This document shows, in pieces, positions 1 to 8,086 of a stretch of DNA of 64,000 bases. Under the pieces are notes generated by a model that saw nothing but the letters and a program-made list of their open reading frames with translations, searched no databases and had not been told where the DNA came from. The DNA is taken from contig CAXTCN010000016.1 of the NCBI GenBank assembly GCA_964242575.1, forward strand, positions 1-64,000, read 5' to 3'. The position numbers and the translations under genes are program-made. Numbering within the stretch: position 1 is the first letter of the stretch; every line of letters begins with the position of its first letter. The stretch comes from JANPPS01 sp964242575 (GTDB taxonomy: Bacteria; Pseudomonadota; Alphaproteobacteria; Acetobacterales; Acetobacteraceae).

Positions 1-60
1 GGCCAGAGCGGCGGACCTTCATTGTAGGGTGCTGATTTCAAACTGAGACACTACCCGACA
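1..60. mobile_element. Possible insertion-sequence terminus (window edge)
   Basis: Positions 27-60 carry a sequence that on the minus strand begins TGTCGGGTAGTGTCTC and interrupts a recognisable methyltransferase gene next to it. Its general look (TG start, GTGTCTCA followed by TTTGAAAT) reminds me of IS21-like element ends, but this is from memory and no transposase lies in the window. The element, if real, would extend off the left edge. Confidence 0.3.
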
Positions 61-72
61 GCGACTTTCCGG

Positions 73-246
73 CACTCGTTTCCGGTCTGTCGCACGCAAG
101 AGCAAGTGCAGGAACTCGGCCGTGTCGCGCTCAAGATTGAGCATCTTGCGCGTGCGGTCTTGCTGGCCGGCATCGTTATCGCGCCCAAGTCCCTCTAAGC
201 TCGTCAGTACAGCCCGTGCTGCCTCCGTCATCCCGATCACAGGCAT
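73..246 (-). pseudogene. Truncated N-terminus of a class I SAM O-methyltransferase
   Basis: The 75-residue minus-strand reading frame (246 down to 19) starts with an N-terminus typical of small SAM-dependent O-methyltransferases: about 25 residues of helix, then D-R-T-R-K-M-L-N-L and D-T-A-E-F-L-H-L-L-L-R-A-T. In intact homologues this is followed directly by the SAM-binding V-L-E-I-G-T-S-N-G-Y-S-T motif. Here the match stops after R-K-R-V (about position 73) and unrelated residues follow. The gene therefore lacks its whole catalytic domain and cannot work. The break coincides with the candidate insertion-sequence end at 27-60. Identification rests on recognising the N-terminal motif only. 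Confidence 0.5.
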
Positions 247-408
247 CGACCCTCCGGCGCTGCGGCTCTCGCTACCCTATGCATCGACACTGAAGCGGGG
301 TGTTCCCGGCCGCAAGCAGGCTTGCAGAGGGCGCGCATCCCAACGACAATCCGAAAGCAAAGAAGCTGCCCGGCTGCAAAGATCGGCCGGCCCGCAAGGA
401 GGAAAAAC

Positions 409-1758
409 ATGGATGGAACGTCTGCAGTAGGGCCAGCTCCAGCCGCGGCAGTTCAGCAACCCTGGTACAGGGTGCTGTACATCCAGGTCCTGATCGCCAT
501 AGTATTGGGCATTGTGCTGGGTTATGCAGCGCCCGAAGTCGGCAAGTCCATGAAGTGGCTTGGCGACGCTTTCATCGCGCTTATAAAGATGATGATCGCC
601 CCGATAATATTCTGCACAATCGTACATGGCATTTCGTCCATGGGAGACCTCAAGAAAGTCGGCCGGGTTGGGCTGAAAGCGCTGATCTACTTCGAGGTTG
701 TTTCCTCTCTGGCGCTGCTCACGGGCGTCATCGTGGGTGAGATCGTTAAGCCCGGAGCCGGGTTCGGCGCGGACCCGAAGACGCTCGATCCGACAGCGGT
801 GGCGGGTTACGCCAGCGCGGCGGCCAAGGACAGCACCGTGGGCCATATCCTGGCCCTGATCCCAAAAAGCTTCTTCGACGCCCTGGCCGGGGGCGACCTG
901 CTGCAGGTGTTGCTGATCTCGATCCTGACCGGAGTGGTCATTGCAGGGCTTGGGGAAAAGGCCGCAGCAGTAAGCCACGTCATCGACACGATGGGGCAAA
1001 TCTTCTTCAGGATCATCGGTTTGGTGGTCAAGCTGGCACCAATCGGAGCGTTCGGGGCCATGGCCTTCACCATTGGGCAATATGGCGTCGGGAAGCTTGG
1101 CAACCTTGTCGGCCTGATTGCCACTTTTTACCTGACTAGCCTGCTGTTCGTGTTCATTGTTCTTGGAAGCATTGCCAGGTTCACTGGGTTCTCAATCCTG
1201 CGTTTCATCGTTTACATCAAAGACGAGCTTCTGATTGTGCTCGGCACCTCGTCGTCCGAGACGGTATTGCCGCAAATGATGCTCAAGATGGAGGGTTTGG
1301 GGGCATCCAAGCCCGTGGTGGGGCTGGTCATCCCAACTGGCTACAGCTTCAACCTGGACGGCACCAACATCTACATGACACTGGCAACGCTGTTCCTGGC
1401 GCAGGCAGTGGGGGCGGACCTTAGCTTCGGCCAGTACGCGACCATCATCCTGGTGGCGATGCTGACCTCGAAAGGTGCCTCCGGCGTGACGGGCGCGGGC
1501 TTCATCACCCTTGCCGCGACGCTCGCCGCCATCCCCAACAACCCGGTGCCCGTCGCCGCCATGACGCTGGTGCTCGGCATCGACAAGTTCATGAGCGAGT
1601 GCCGCGCGCTGACCAACCTCGTGGGCAACGGCGTGGCCACAGTCGTCGTCAGCGCTTGGGAAAACGAGCTGGACCGCGAGAAGCTGAAGCTCGCTTTGGC
1701 GCGCCCTGTCGCTGTGGGCGACAAGGTGGAAGCGAGGCCGCTCGACCGAGCGATCTGA
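409..1758 (+). CDS. dctA: C4-dicarboxylate:cation symporter DctA
   Basis: Inner-membrane symporter of the DAACS family that imports succinate, fumarate and malate with protons or sodium. The protein is 449 residues, the usual DctA length, with multiple hydrophobic segments starting at V-L-Y-I-Q-V-L-I-A-I. The family motifs are all present: the G-T-S-S-S-E-T-V-L-P serine-rich re-entrant loop, S-F-N-L-D-G-T-N-I-Y-M, and T-S-K-G-A-S-G-V-T-G-A-G-F. I chose ATG 409 because a perfect AAGGAGG (396-402) sits six bases upstream and family homology begins here; the frame is open further upstream but without homology. It stands alone, with no DctBD-type two-component genes adjacent. The final residues are variable. 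Function is secure at family level; substrate preference is inferred. Confidence 0.95.
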   Translation: MDGTSAVGPAPAAAVQQPWYRVLYIQVLIAIVLGIVLGYAAPEVGKSMKWLGDAFIALIKMMIAPIIFCTIVHGISSMGDLKKVGRVGLKALIYFEVVSSLALLTGVIVGEIVKPGAGFGADPKTLDPTAVAGYASAAAKDSTVGHILALIPKSFFDALAGGDLLQVLLISILTGVVIAGLGEKAAAVSHVIDTMGQIFFRIIGLVVKLAPIGAFGAMAFTIGQYGVGKLGNLVGLIATFYLTSLLFVFIVLGSIARFTGFSILRFIVYIKDELLIVLGTSSSETVLPQMMLKMEGLGASKPVVGLVIPTGYSFNLDGTNIYMTLATLFLAQAVGADLSFGQYATIILVAMLTSKGASGVTGAGFITLAATLAAIPNNPVPVAAMTLVLGIDKFMSECRALTNLVGNGVATVVVSAWENELDREKLKLALARPVAVGDKVEARPLDRAI

Positions 1759-2328
1759 GCTTCTGACCGACGCAGGCCGTCTCCGTTCGGAAGCTGCGGA
1801 CGCCGGCTCGGTCGCGAACGGGCCTGCTTGAAAGTGGACCCGGCAAACCAGACATGCTGCACTGTCAGCTACATCGCTTGCATCGCGACGGAGTGTATAA
1901 TGATGAACTGGGTTCTGACGGTGGTTGTGGCAGCGCAGGCGAGCGTGGCCCTGCTCATGCGGCTCGTTGCTTAAACGACTTTAGTCAGCGCACCCTCGCT
2001 TTTGTCGGCACGGAATGGCGTTGGACGGTGACGCCGCGGAAGGTTTGTTCACCCTGCTGCATGGGTTGCGCCCGCGCCCGGACTGAACGTTGCCGGACAT
2101 CGAACGCCGGTGGCGCGAACAACGAGGTCCGCACCCTTCTGCGCGACACCGGCGAGATCGTTGGCCGCTTTGGCCGCATGGCCGGGAACTTTCACTGGGT
2201 CCACAACATCGCAATCGACTCCAAAGGCAACGTCTTCACGACGGAAGTCGACACCGGCAAACAGGCGCAGAAGTCCGTGCATCGGGGCGACATGATGCCG
2301 CGCACGCGCCCCGCGGCACAGTGAGGGA
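1759..2328. other. Intergenic region with decayed gene
   Basis: No intact gene. On the plus strand a 24-codon hydrophobic peptide (1900-1974, ATGATGAACTGG start, GGAG six bases upstream) looks like an orphaned signal peptide. About 150 bases later the C-terminal part of an NHL beta-propeller gene appears (separate entry). The rest shows nothing I recognise. Confidence 0.6.
2124..2324 (+). pseudogene. C-terminal remnant of an NHL-repeat beta-propeller protein
   Basis: About 50 residues in frame (2124-2273) match the last blade of six-bladed NHL/SMP-30-like beta-propellers: G-E-I-V-G-R-F-G, F-H-W-V-H-N-I-A-I-D-S-K-G-N-V-F-T-T-E-V-D-T-G-K. The reading frame in front of it (1854-2123) has no homology and is rich in Cys and Arg, as expected for a non-coding frame. 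Intact members exceed 300 residues and carry a signal peptide. The hydrophobic 24-mer at 1900-1974 could be the remaining leader, in a different frame. I read this as an internally deleted, inactive gene. An alternative is an unrelated short protein that happens to contain one NHL blade. Confidence 0.5.
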
Positions 2329-3225
2329 TCAAACCTTTACGGTGGAAGCCTGATAAATCTCGTCGATGGACCTCGCCAACGCCGCGTCGAACTCAGCATC
2401 GCTCATTGAGTGCTTGAGGTCTTCGGTCAGGGCCCGCGAGAAGCTCGCGATCATGCGGTGGTTGGCCGCAAGCCGCCGGCAAGCGTCGGCCCGCGCGTAG
2501 CCGCCGGACAGCGCGACGACCCTGGCCACGCGGTCGTGATCCATCAGCTTCGAGTAGAAGTCCGGGACCTCCGGGATCGTCAGCTTGAGCATCACCTGGC
2601 CCCGATCCGGCATGGCGTCGAGCGCCCGGGTCAGCTCCGCAAGCAGGATGGCTTCCGCGCCCGCCTTGTCCGGGCTTTTGATCGAGACTTCCGGCTCGAT
2701 GATGGGCATGAGCTCGTGCCCGGCAATCTGCGCCGCGACCTCGAACTGCTGCGCGACCACGGCAGCGATGCCCTCGTTCGAGGGCAGATTGATGACGGAG
2801 CGCATCTTGGTGCCAAAAATGCCGAGCGGCGCCGCCCGGGCCAGCAGCGCGTCGAGCGCCGGCATCGGCTTCATCAGACTGACGCCGTTTTGCTCAGCCT
2901 CAAGTCCCTTGTCCACCTTCAGGAACGGGATCACGCCGCGCTCCTCCCACAGGAAAGACGGAACAGGCTTGTCCTGCGCCTGCCCGTCCATCGTGGCTTC
3001 GAACAGGATGGCGGCAACGACCTTGGCCCCGGTGAAGGCCGGCGCGGACATGATGCGCACGCGCATTTCGTGCACGAGCTTGAACATCTCGGCATCGCCG
3101 CTGTAGGCGTCGTCCGGAATGCCATACAGGCGCAGGGCGCCGGGCGTCGATCCGCCGCTCTGGTCAAGCGCCGCGATAAAGCCGTCCTTGTTGGCGATTT
3201 GCGCTGTCATCTTGTCGTTAGCCAT
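2329..3225 (-). CDS. Class I fructose-bisphosphate aldolase
   Basis: Cleaves fructose 1,6-bisphosphate to DHAP and glyceraldehyde 3-phosphate through a lysine Schiff base (EC 4.1.2.13), in the cytoplasm. The protein is 298 residues, the size of the short bacterial class I enzymes (Staphylococcus Fda type). Family features are the N-terminal A-L-D-Q-S-G-G-S-T-P, L-F-E-A-T-M-D, F-L-K-V-D-K-G, E-P-E-V and V-M-L-K214-L-T-I-P-E, where Lys214 is the expected Schiff-base lysine. I prefer the ATG at 3225: an AAGGA lies nine bases upstream, whereas for the ATG at 3234 the same motif would be almost touching the start. The gene stands alone between dctA debris and the esterase. Class I use needs no metal, in contrast to the class II enzymes of many proteobacteria. 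Confidence 0.92.
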   Translation of the reverse strand: MANDKMTAQIANKDGFIAALDQSGGSTPGALRLYGIPDDAYSGDAEMFKLVHEMRVRIMSAPAFTGAKVVAAILFEATMDGQAQDKPVPSFLWEERGVIPFLKVDKGLEAEQNGVSLMKPMPALDALLARAAPLGIFGTKMRSVINLPSNEGIAAVVAQQFEVAAQIAGHELMPIIEPEVSIKSPDKAGAEAILLAELTRALDAMPDRGQVMLKLTIPEVPDFYSKLMDHDRVARVVALSGGYARADACRRLAANHRMIASFSRALTEDLKHSMSDAEFDAALARSIDEIYQASTVKV

Positions 3226-3440
3226 GCTCGTCATCCTTGCTTGAGACCGATTTGCTCAGGATGGTTATGACGCATTTGCTTCGCGTTGCGGATGGCCAAA
3301 CTGATTATGGGAAACATGGTTGACGGGAGGGGAGCACGGCCTTTGATCCCCACCCACCGCTTGCACCGGATCACGTGGACCGCGAGGAACAAGCCAACCG
3401 TCTGGCTCGCCATCCATTTCCAGTAGCTCGCTGGCCCGCG

Positions 3441-4136
3441 TCACCGATTATAAAGGCCGCGCAGCGCTCGGACCTCGTCCTCAACGATCCCGTGCCCGGC
3501 GCCTGGCAGGACCTTGACCGTCACGGCGCTGCCAAGCCGGTCGAACACCGCTACGGTTTCGTGCACGCGGGCCAGCGGAATGTGCGGGTCGCGCTCATGG
3601 CATCCCAGGAACACCGAGCCGCCTGGCAGCGGAGCGCCGTAGTCGAAGCGCTTCGGGGCGTGGCCATGCAGCGCGGCGGTCGCAGGCCCGCCAGCCTCGC
3701 CGGTTCCCACCAGGCCGCCCGACAAGCCCACCACGCCCTTGAACACGCGGCCGGACCGCGCGGCGTACTCCAAGGCGAGGCAGGCGCCCTGGCTGAAGCC
3801 CAGCAGGACGATGCGGTCCGTTCCGACGCCGCTGTCCTGCAACTGCCCGATCAACGCTTGGAAAACGCCGAGGCCGGATGACAGGCCGGGCTCGTTGGCG
3901 GCGACCGGGGCGAGGAAGCTGGCCGGCCACCACGATCCGCCAGCCGCCGCGGGCGCCAGGACCGCGGCATCGGGCAACGCCAGGTGTTCGGCCAAGCGCA
4001 GCATGTCCTCTGGCGACCCGCCGCGCCCGTGCGCCATGACAAACGCCACGCGGGCACGGGCCAGGGGCGTGCCGGCCTGCGCCACCCGTCCACCCGCATG
4101 AGGCCCCCCGCCGGTCATCTCGGGTACGCCAGCCAT
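3441..4136 (-). CDS. Phospholipase/carboxylesterase-family alpha/beta hydrolase
   Basis: A 231-residue serine hydrolase of the phospholipase/carboxylesterase (YpfH/MhqD-like) family. The catalytic triad is readable: Ser115 in G-F-S-Q-G, Asp184 in E-R-D-P-H-I-P and His216 in G-A-G-H-G. The oxyanion region A-H-G-R-G-G lies at residues 35-40. Its ATG overlaps the stop of the upstream dioxygenase gene by one base (TGATG), so translation is probably coupled. It is the third gene of the set pirin, VOC dioxygenase, esterase. In Bacillus the related MhqD/MhqO pair is induced by quinones and catechols, so I infer a role in processing ring-cleavage products or quinone conjugates. The natural substrate is unknown. 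Confidence 0.88.
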   Translation of the reverse strand: MAGVPEMTGGGPHAGGRVAQAGTPLARARVAFVMAHGRGGSPEDMLRLAEHLALPDAAVLAPAAAGGSWWPASFLAPVAANEPGLSSGLGVFQALIGQLQDSGVGTDRIVLLGFSQGACLALEYAARSGRVFKGVVGLSGGLVGTGEAGGPATAALHGHAPKRFDYGAPLPGGSVFLGCHERDPHIPLARVHETVAVFDRLGSAVTVKVLPGAGHGIVEDEVRALRGLYNR

Positions 4137-5080
4137 CAGGCCGGCACGCGAAGCGGGAGCAGCACGCGCTCGATATCAGCCCGGCGCCGCTCGTACTGCG
4201 GCGGCAGCATGAGATGCTGGCCCAGCTCGGCCTCGTTCTCATCGACCGCGAATCCCGGCGGGTCGGTGGCGATCTCGAACAGCACGCCGCCAGGCTCGCG
4301 GAAGTAGATGGCGTTGAAGTATTGCCGGTCGATCACTGGCGTGACATCCAGCCCATAGGCCGCCACGCGCTCCTGCCACTCCCGCTGCACCGTGTCGTTC
4401 TCGGCGCGGAACGCGACATGGTGGATGGCGCCTGCCCCCTGCCGCCCGATGCTCGGCGCGTCGGAGCGCCGCAGGTCGATCACCGAGCCGCGTCCGTGGC
4501 CCGGCGCTGCCAGGCGGTGACGGTGGCCGTCGCCGTCCGCTTCCTCGCCTGCGTGCTGGTAGCCGAACAGCTCCGTCAGCAGCCGGGCCGTGGGTTCGGG
4601 GTCGCGCAGCCATAGCGTGACGGAGTGGAACCCGTGGTCGGCCGGCCCTCCGTCCGCGGCGCTGTTGCCGGGCGTGGCCGACGCGGTCTCGATCAGCTCG
4701 ATCCGCAGGCCGTCAGGGTCCTGGAGCGCGATCATCCGTTCATCGAAACGCGCGCCTGGCATGTCGAAATCGACGGCCAGTCCGGCCAGCCGGTCTATCC
4801 AGGCGTCAAGGCCATCCTTCGGCACCGCGTAGGCAACCGCGCCCGCCATCCCGGCCCCCGCCCGGCCTGGCCCGGCGTTGGCGAACGGAAAGAACGTGAG
4901 GATGGTCCCGGGCGACCCGGCGCGGTCACCGTAATAGAGGTGGTAGGTGTCCGGCGCGTCGAAGTTCACGGTCTTCTTTACCAGCCGCTGACGCAGCAGG
5001 CCGGCATAGAAATCGACGTTGGCCTGTGGCGGGCCGCAAATCGCGGTGACGTGGTGCAGGCCAGGGATGGTGCGGGTCAT
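4136..5080 (-). CDS. VOC-family ring-cleaving dioxygenase (MhqO/LinE-like)
   Basis: A two-module vicinal-oxygen-chelate protein of 314 residues resembling the (hydro)quinone dioxygenases MhqO and LinE. The first module opens with G-L-H9-H10-V-T; the second contains A-I-H220-H221-V-A-F and G-G-V-L-F-E269-I-A-T-D. One His from each module plus Glu269 make the expected 2-His-1-carboxylate iron site. AGGAG sits six bases before the ATG at 5080. The gene follows the pirin gene by 36 bases and overlaps the esterase by one base. The expected reaction is Fe(II)-dependent extradiol opening of hydroquinone-type rings, in the cytoplasm. The precise substrate cannot be read from sequence. Confidence 0.9.
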   Translation of the reverse strand: MTRTIPGLHHVTAICGPPQANVDFYAGLLRQRLVKKTVNFDAPDTYHLYYGDRAGSPGTILTFFPFANAGPGRAGAGMAGAVAYAVPKDGLDAWIDRLAGLAVDFDMPGARFDERMIALQDPDGLRIELIETASATPGNSAADGGPADHGFHSVTLWLRDPEPTARLLTELFGYQHAGEEADGDGHRHRLAAPGHGRGSVIDLRRSDAPSIGRQGAGAIHHVAFRAENDTVQREWQERVAAYGLDVTPVIDRQYFNAIYFREPGGVLFEIATDPPGFAVDENEAELGQHLMLPPQYERRRADIERVLLPLRVPA

Positions 5081-5116
5081 GGTCGCTCCTGTGCGCGAGG
5101 GCGTGGCCGCGGCGGC

Positions 5117-6079
5117 TTACGGATAGAGCACGCCGCCGGTCGCGCGTTGCGGCGCATCGCGCTTGGTGGGCAGCGGGATGAACTCCGCCTCGTGGCCCGG
5201 CACGGTGTCGAAGCGGCCGCGCGCCCACTCCTCCTTCGCGGCCTCGATGCGCTCCGGGCGGGAGGAGACGAAGTTCCACCAGATGTAGCGCGGCCCCTCC
5301 ATCGGCGCGCCGCCGAACAGCATGAACCGCGCGTCCGCCGTCGCAGTGACGGTCAAGGCGTCGCCGGGCCGGAGCACCAGCAACTGCCCCGGCTCGAACG
5401 CGTCGCCCGCCACCTCGATGGCGCCGCTGATGGTGTAGATCGCTCGCTCGTCATAGCCAGGGTCGATCGGCATGGTGGCGCCCGCCTTCAGCCGAACATC
5501 GGCATAGAGCGTCTCGGATGCCGTCATGAGCGGCGATGTGGCGCCGAACGCGTGGCCGGCGATCAGCCGCGCGCGCATCCCGCCGGCCTCGATTTCCGGC
5601 AGCGCGTCGGCGCCGTGGTGCACGAAGGCGGGGTCGCTTTCCTCCTGGCTTGCAGGCAGCGCCATCCAGGTCTGGATGCCGAACAGGCGCTGCCCAGAGC
5701 GCTTGCGCTCGGCCGCGGTGCGCTCGGAATGGACGATGCCCCGGCCGGCGCTCATCCAGTTCACCGCGCCGGGCTGGATGGCCTGTTCCGTGCCCAGGCT
5801 GTCGCGGTGCAAGATTTCGCCCTCGAACAGGTAGGTGACGGTCGCCAACTTGATGTGCGGATGCGGCCGCACGTCGATGCCCTGGTCGGTCAGGAACTCG
5901 GCCGGGCCCATTTGGTCGAAGAAGATGAACGGCCCAACCATCTGCCGCTTGGTGGAAGGCAGCGCCCGGCGCACCGTCATCTCGCCAAGGTCCACCGCAC
6001 GCGGCACGATCAGGGTCTCGATGGCGCCGGTGCTCGCGCGATCACCGAGCGTCGGGTCGGGACAGGGGTTCCAGCTCAT
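5117..6079 (-). CDS. Pirin-family bicupin protein
   Basis: A 320-residue pirin with an N-terminal pirin cupin (roughly 20-125) and a C-terminal pirin_C domain (roughly 175-285). The metal ligands of the family are all present: His73 and His75 in R-P-H-P-H-I, His117 and Glu119 in G-I-V-H-S-E-R. Bacterial pirins such as YhhW show quercetinase activity in vitro, opening flavonols with dioxygen. First gene of a three-gene operon with a ring-cleaving dioxygenase and an esterase. Start ATG 6079 has GGAGA eight bases upstream. Transcription is probably controlled by the divergent HxlR regulator. The C-terminal domain ends in T-G-G-V-L-Y-P. Its biological substrate is unknown. Confidence 0.9.
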   Translation of the reverse strand: MSWNPCPDPTLGDRASTGAIETLIVPRAVDLGEMTVRRALPSTKRQMVGPFIFFDQMGPAEFLTDQGIDVRPHPHIKLATVTYLFEGEILHRDSLGTEQAIQPGAVNWMSAGRGIVHSERTAAERKRSGQRLFGIQTWMALPASQEESDPAFVHHGADALPEIEAGGMRARLIAGHAFGATSPLMTASETLYADVRLKAGATMPIDPGYDERAIYTISGAIEVAGDAFEPGQLLVLRPGDALTVTATADARFMLFGGAPMEGPRYIWWNFVSSRPERIEAAKEEWARGRFDTVPGHEAEFIPLPTKRDAPQRATGGVLYP

Positions 6080-6166
6080 TCGTTGTCTCCATTCGCTGTG
6101 ATGGGTTCTTAGCCACGCTGCCCACGTGAGGGTTCCGCTTCACAATGGAAAGTAGTTACCGAATGG
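6080..6166. promoter_or_regulatory. Divergent promoter region, candidate HxlR operator
   Basis: The gap of 65 bases between the divergent pirin operon and hxlR-type gene must hold both promoters. CCATTCG (6089-6095) is mirrored by CGAATGG (6160-6166). The stretch AATGGAAAGTAGTTACCG just downstream of 6143 resembles the short AGTA/TACT half-sites reported for YodB-type regulators. The exact operator is not established; part of it may lie inside the annotated first codons of the regulator. Confidence 0.35.
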
Positions 6167-6513
6167 ATAGTGGCACTGTCGGGCCGGCCTGCGTTCCTCA
6201 GCCGACGGGTGCCTGCCCCGCCGATCCATTGCTGCGGCTGCTGTGGGGGCAGTGGAAGACGCACGTCATATACCTGTTGGGCGAACGCGGCCCGCTCCGC
6301 TTCGGCGAGTTGCAGCGCCTCCTGCCGGGCATCTCGCCCAAGGTCCTGACGCAACGGCTGCGGGAGCTTGAGGCGGACGCCATTGCCTGGCGCCAGCAGG
6401 AAACGGTGGTCCCGCTGAAGGTCACATACGGCCTGACCGGCATGGGCGCCGACGTCCATGCGTTACTGAAGGCCTTCGACGCCCCAGCCAGGCGCTGGCT
6501 GACCAACGAGTAG
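6145..6513 (+). CDS. HxlR-family winged-helix regulator
   Basis: A 122-residue HxlR/YodB-type transcription factor. The core C24-P-A-D-P-L-L-R-L-L-W-G-Q-W-K and L-R-F-G-E-L-Q-R-L-L-P-G-I-S-P-K-V-L-T-Q-R-L-R-E-L-E form the winged helix. Cys24 sits where redox-sensing members (YodB, HypR) have cysteines, and Cys16 is a second candidate for disulfide or S-alkylation sensing. It is divergent to the pirin/dioxygenase/esterase operon, the classic arrangement for a local repressor of quinone-detoxification genes. The start is either ATG 6145 (GAGGG twelve bases upstream) or ATG 6163; operator-like sequence overlaps the first codons, favouring the later one. Effector is inferred, not shown. Confidence 0.88.
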   Translation: MESSYRMDSGTVGPACVPQPTGACPADPLLRLLWGQWKTHVIYLLGERGPLRFGELQRLLPGISPKVLTQRLRELEADAIAWRQQETVVPLKVTYGLTGMGADVHALLKAFDAPARRWLTNE

Positions 6514-6524
6514 CTCTTGCGCGA

Positions 6525-7763
6525 TCAGCCCCAGCGCCACGCCCAGGCTTCCGGCACTGGACCCCCCTTGCGGTCCAGCGCGCCGGCCTGCAAACCCGGC
6601 AGGCGGAGGCTTTGGCGTACGATTTCCGGGACCATGACGCTGGCAATCGCGCGGCCGAGGCACTCATGCAGGCCGAGGCCGAAATGGAATTGGTTGCCCA
6701 TGCCGCGCCGTGGATCGAACGTATCGGGCGTAGGTTGCGCGGTGAGATCGAACATCGCCGAGTGGGTCACCGCGAGCACCGTCGTGTCTTTTGCGATCGC
6801 CGTTTCGTGCGGACGGCCGCGGCCGAGCACTGTGTCCTGCTCACAGGTACGAAAGAAATAAGGAAAGGCGGGCTTGAAGCGCAGCGCCTCGAACACGGCG
6901 CCATCGACGGCGGTGGCGTCATCCGTGAGGGCGGCGCTGCGGGTAGCGGCGAGCTCGTCAGGGTGCTGCAACAGGAAATCGAGCGCATTCACCACCGTGT
7001 GCGAGATGGTCTCCACGGCGCCGATCAGCAGGCCGCCGACATTCAGCCCCACCGTTTGCAGATCGAATTTCAGCGCGCCGGATGAGTTCAGCGACAGCAG
7101 CCGCGCCACCGGGTCCTTGCCGCCGAAACCGGCCTTATTCTTGAACAGGCGCAGGGCGATCAGTTCGGTGAGGTAGATGACGAACTCGGCGTTGGCGGCG
7201 ACACGCTCGGCAACGATCTTGGCCGGGTCAGGCCAGGCGATGGCATCGAATGGTTGGTTCCAGAACGTGTCTATCTGGTTCCAGTAGGACCATCGGCAGA
7301 GCGTGGCCGGGTCTTTATGGCTGAGGCCGAACCAGTCCTGCACGAAGGCGAGCGGAACCGCGCGGGTCAAGCCGGGCACCGCATCGATGGCGCCGGGGGC
7401 GGCTGCGAGCAGTTCGGCAGCCTTGCTCGCGGTGTAGCTACGGATAGCGGGCAGGTCCTCGAAATCCAGGATCGCGCGCATGACCGATTTGTCGCGCCAA
7501 TGCTGTGCGGTGTCGTCCTGCGCCATCCAGTAGGCACCCTGTTTGGGCCTGTAGAGCGCGACGCTGAACAGTTCGTGGCGGCGAAGGATTTCAGTGCAGT
7601 CGTCGAACAAAGTCGCCAGGGTGACTTCGGGCATCGCCAGAATCGGGCGCTGCGCGCGCAACTCGGCGAAAAAAGGCAGCGGTTCGCCGAAGATCCACCC
7701 GCGCACCATCGGCCAGCGGCCTGCGGGCGGGGTGGCGTCGAAGCGTTGCAGATAGCTAGCCAT
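6525..7763 (-). CDS. Cytochrome P450
   Basis: Soluble 412-residue class I bacterial P450. The heme loop F-H-F-G-L-G-L-H-E-C-L-G-R-A-I-A places the thiolate ligand at about Cys368. The I-helix reads G-A-V-E-T-I, keeping the acid-threonine pair but with Ile for the usual second Thr. The K-helix E-A-L-R-F supplies ExxR. I chose ATG 7763 over the adjacent GTG 7766 because AGGA lies seven bases upstream. No ferredoxin or reductase gene is adjacent, so redox partners must come from elsewhere. It runs opposite to the HxlR gene, ending 11 bases after it. Substrate unknown. Confidence 0.93.
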   Translation of the reverse strand: MASYLQRFDATPPAGRWPMVRGWIFGEPLPFFAELRAQRPILAMPEVTLATLFDDCTEILRRHELFSVALYRPKQGAYWMAQDDTAQHWRDKSVMRAILDFEDLPAIRSYTASKAAELLAAAPGAIDAVPGLTRAVPLAFVQDWFGLSHKDPATLCRWSYWNQIDTFWNQPFDAIAWPDPAKIVAERVAANAEFVIYLTELIALRLFKNKAGFGGKDPVARLLSLNSSGALKFDLQTVGLNVGGLLIGAVETISHTVVNALDFLLQHPDELAATRSAALTDDATAVDGAVFEALRFKPAFPYFFRTCEQDTVLGRGRPHETAIAKDTTVLAVTHSAMFDLTAQPTPDTFDPRRGMGNQFHFGLGLHECLGRAIASVMVPEIVRQSLRLPGLQAGALDRKGGPVPEAWAWRWG

Positions 7764-8086
7764 CACGGGTCCTATTGGATGGTGAGCTTCAAAGCGTCGT
7801 CATGTGTCTGGTCGGCACTGTGCTCCCATGGCTGGCTCACGAGTCAAGTTATTTGTTTTGATATCGTATCGATTGTGAGGGCTTTGTCGGATTGCGGCGC
7901 ACCGTCGATGGCCATCGTCAGCAGGCATCGCCTCGTGCTCGTGGTGAGGCCGCGCTTTTCAACCAGAATCCAAATAATCTCGACCACAGCTAACGTGATT
8001 GCGGAGGCCGGCTCCTGTTATAACAGGATGACGCAGCATCCAATAAGGTGGGCCGGACATGCCTTAGCCTGATTGGGACCTGTTCG
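7764..8086. other. Intergenic region between P450 and unknown gene
   Basis: About 320 bases with no convincing coding sequence. It is less GC-rich than its surroundings around 7850-7880 and must hold the P450 promoter on the minus strand. A 16-base perfect palindrome lies at 8013-8028 (own entry). Confidence 0.6.
8013..8028. promoter_or_regulatory. 16-bp perfect palindrome, candidate operator
   Basis: TCCTGTTATAACAGGA reads identically on both strands with no loop. It sits 58 bases upstream of the unknown gene at 8087. Such ungapped palindromes are typical dimeric repressor sites. The cognate protein is not apparent. Confidence 0.4.

Noticed and set aside
1900..1974. A 24-residue hydrophobic small membrane protein
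   Set aside because: It has a ribosome-binding site, but it is more simply explained as the leftover signal peptide of the decayed NHL gene; no independent support.
4625..6112. A 495-codon plus-strand frame across the dioxygenase and pirin genes
   Set aside because: No motif and biased composition; the minus-strand genes have full catalytic residues and ribosome-binding sites.
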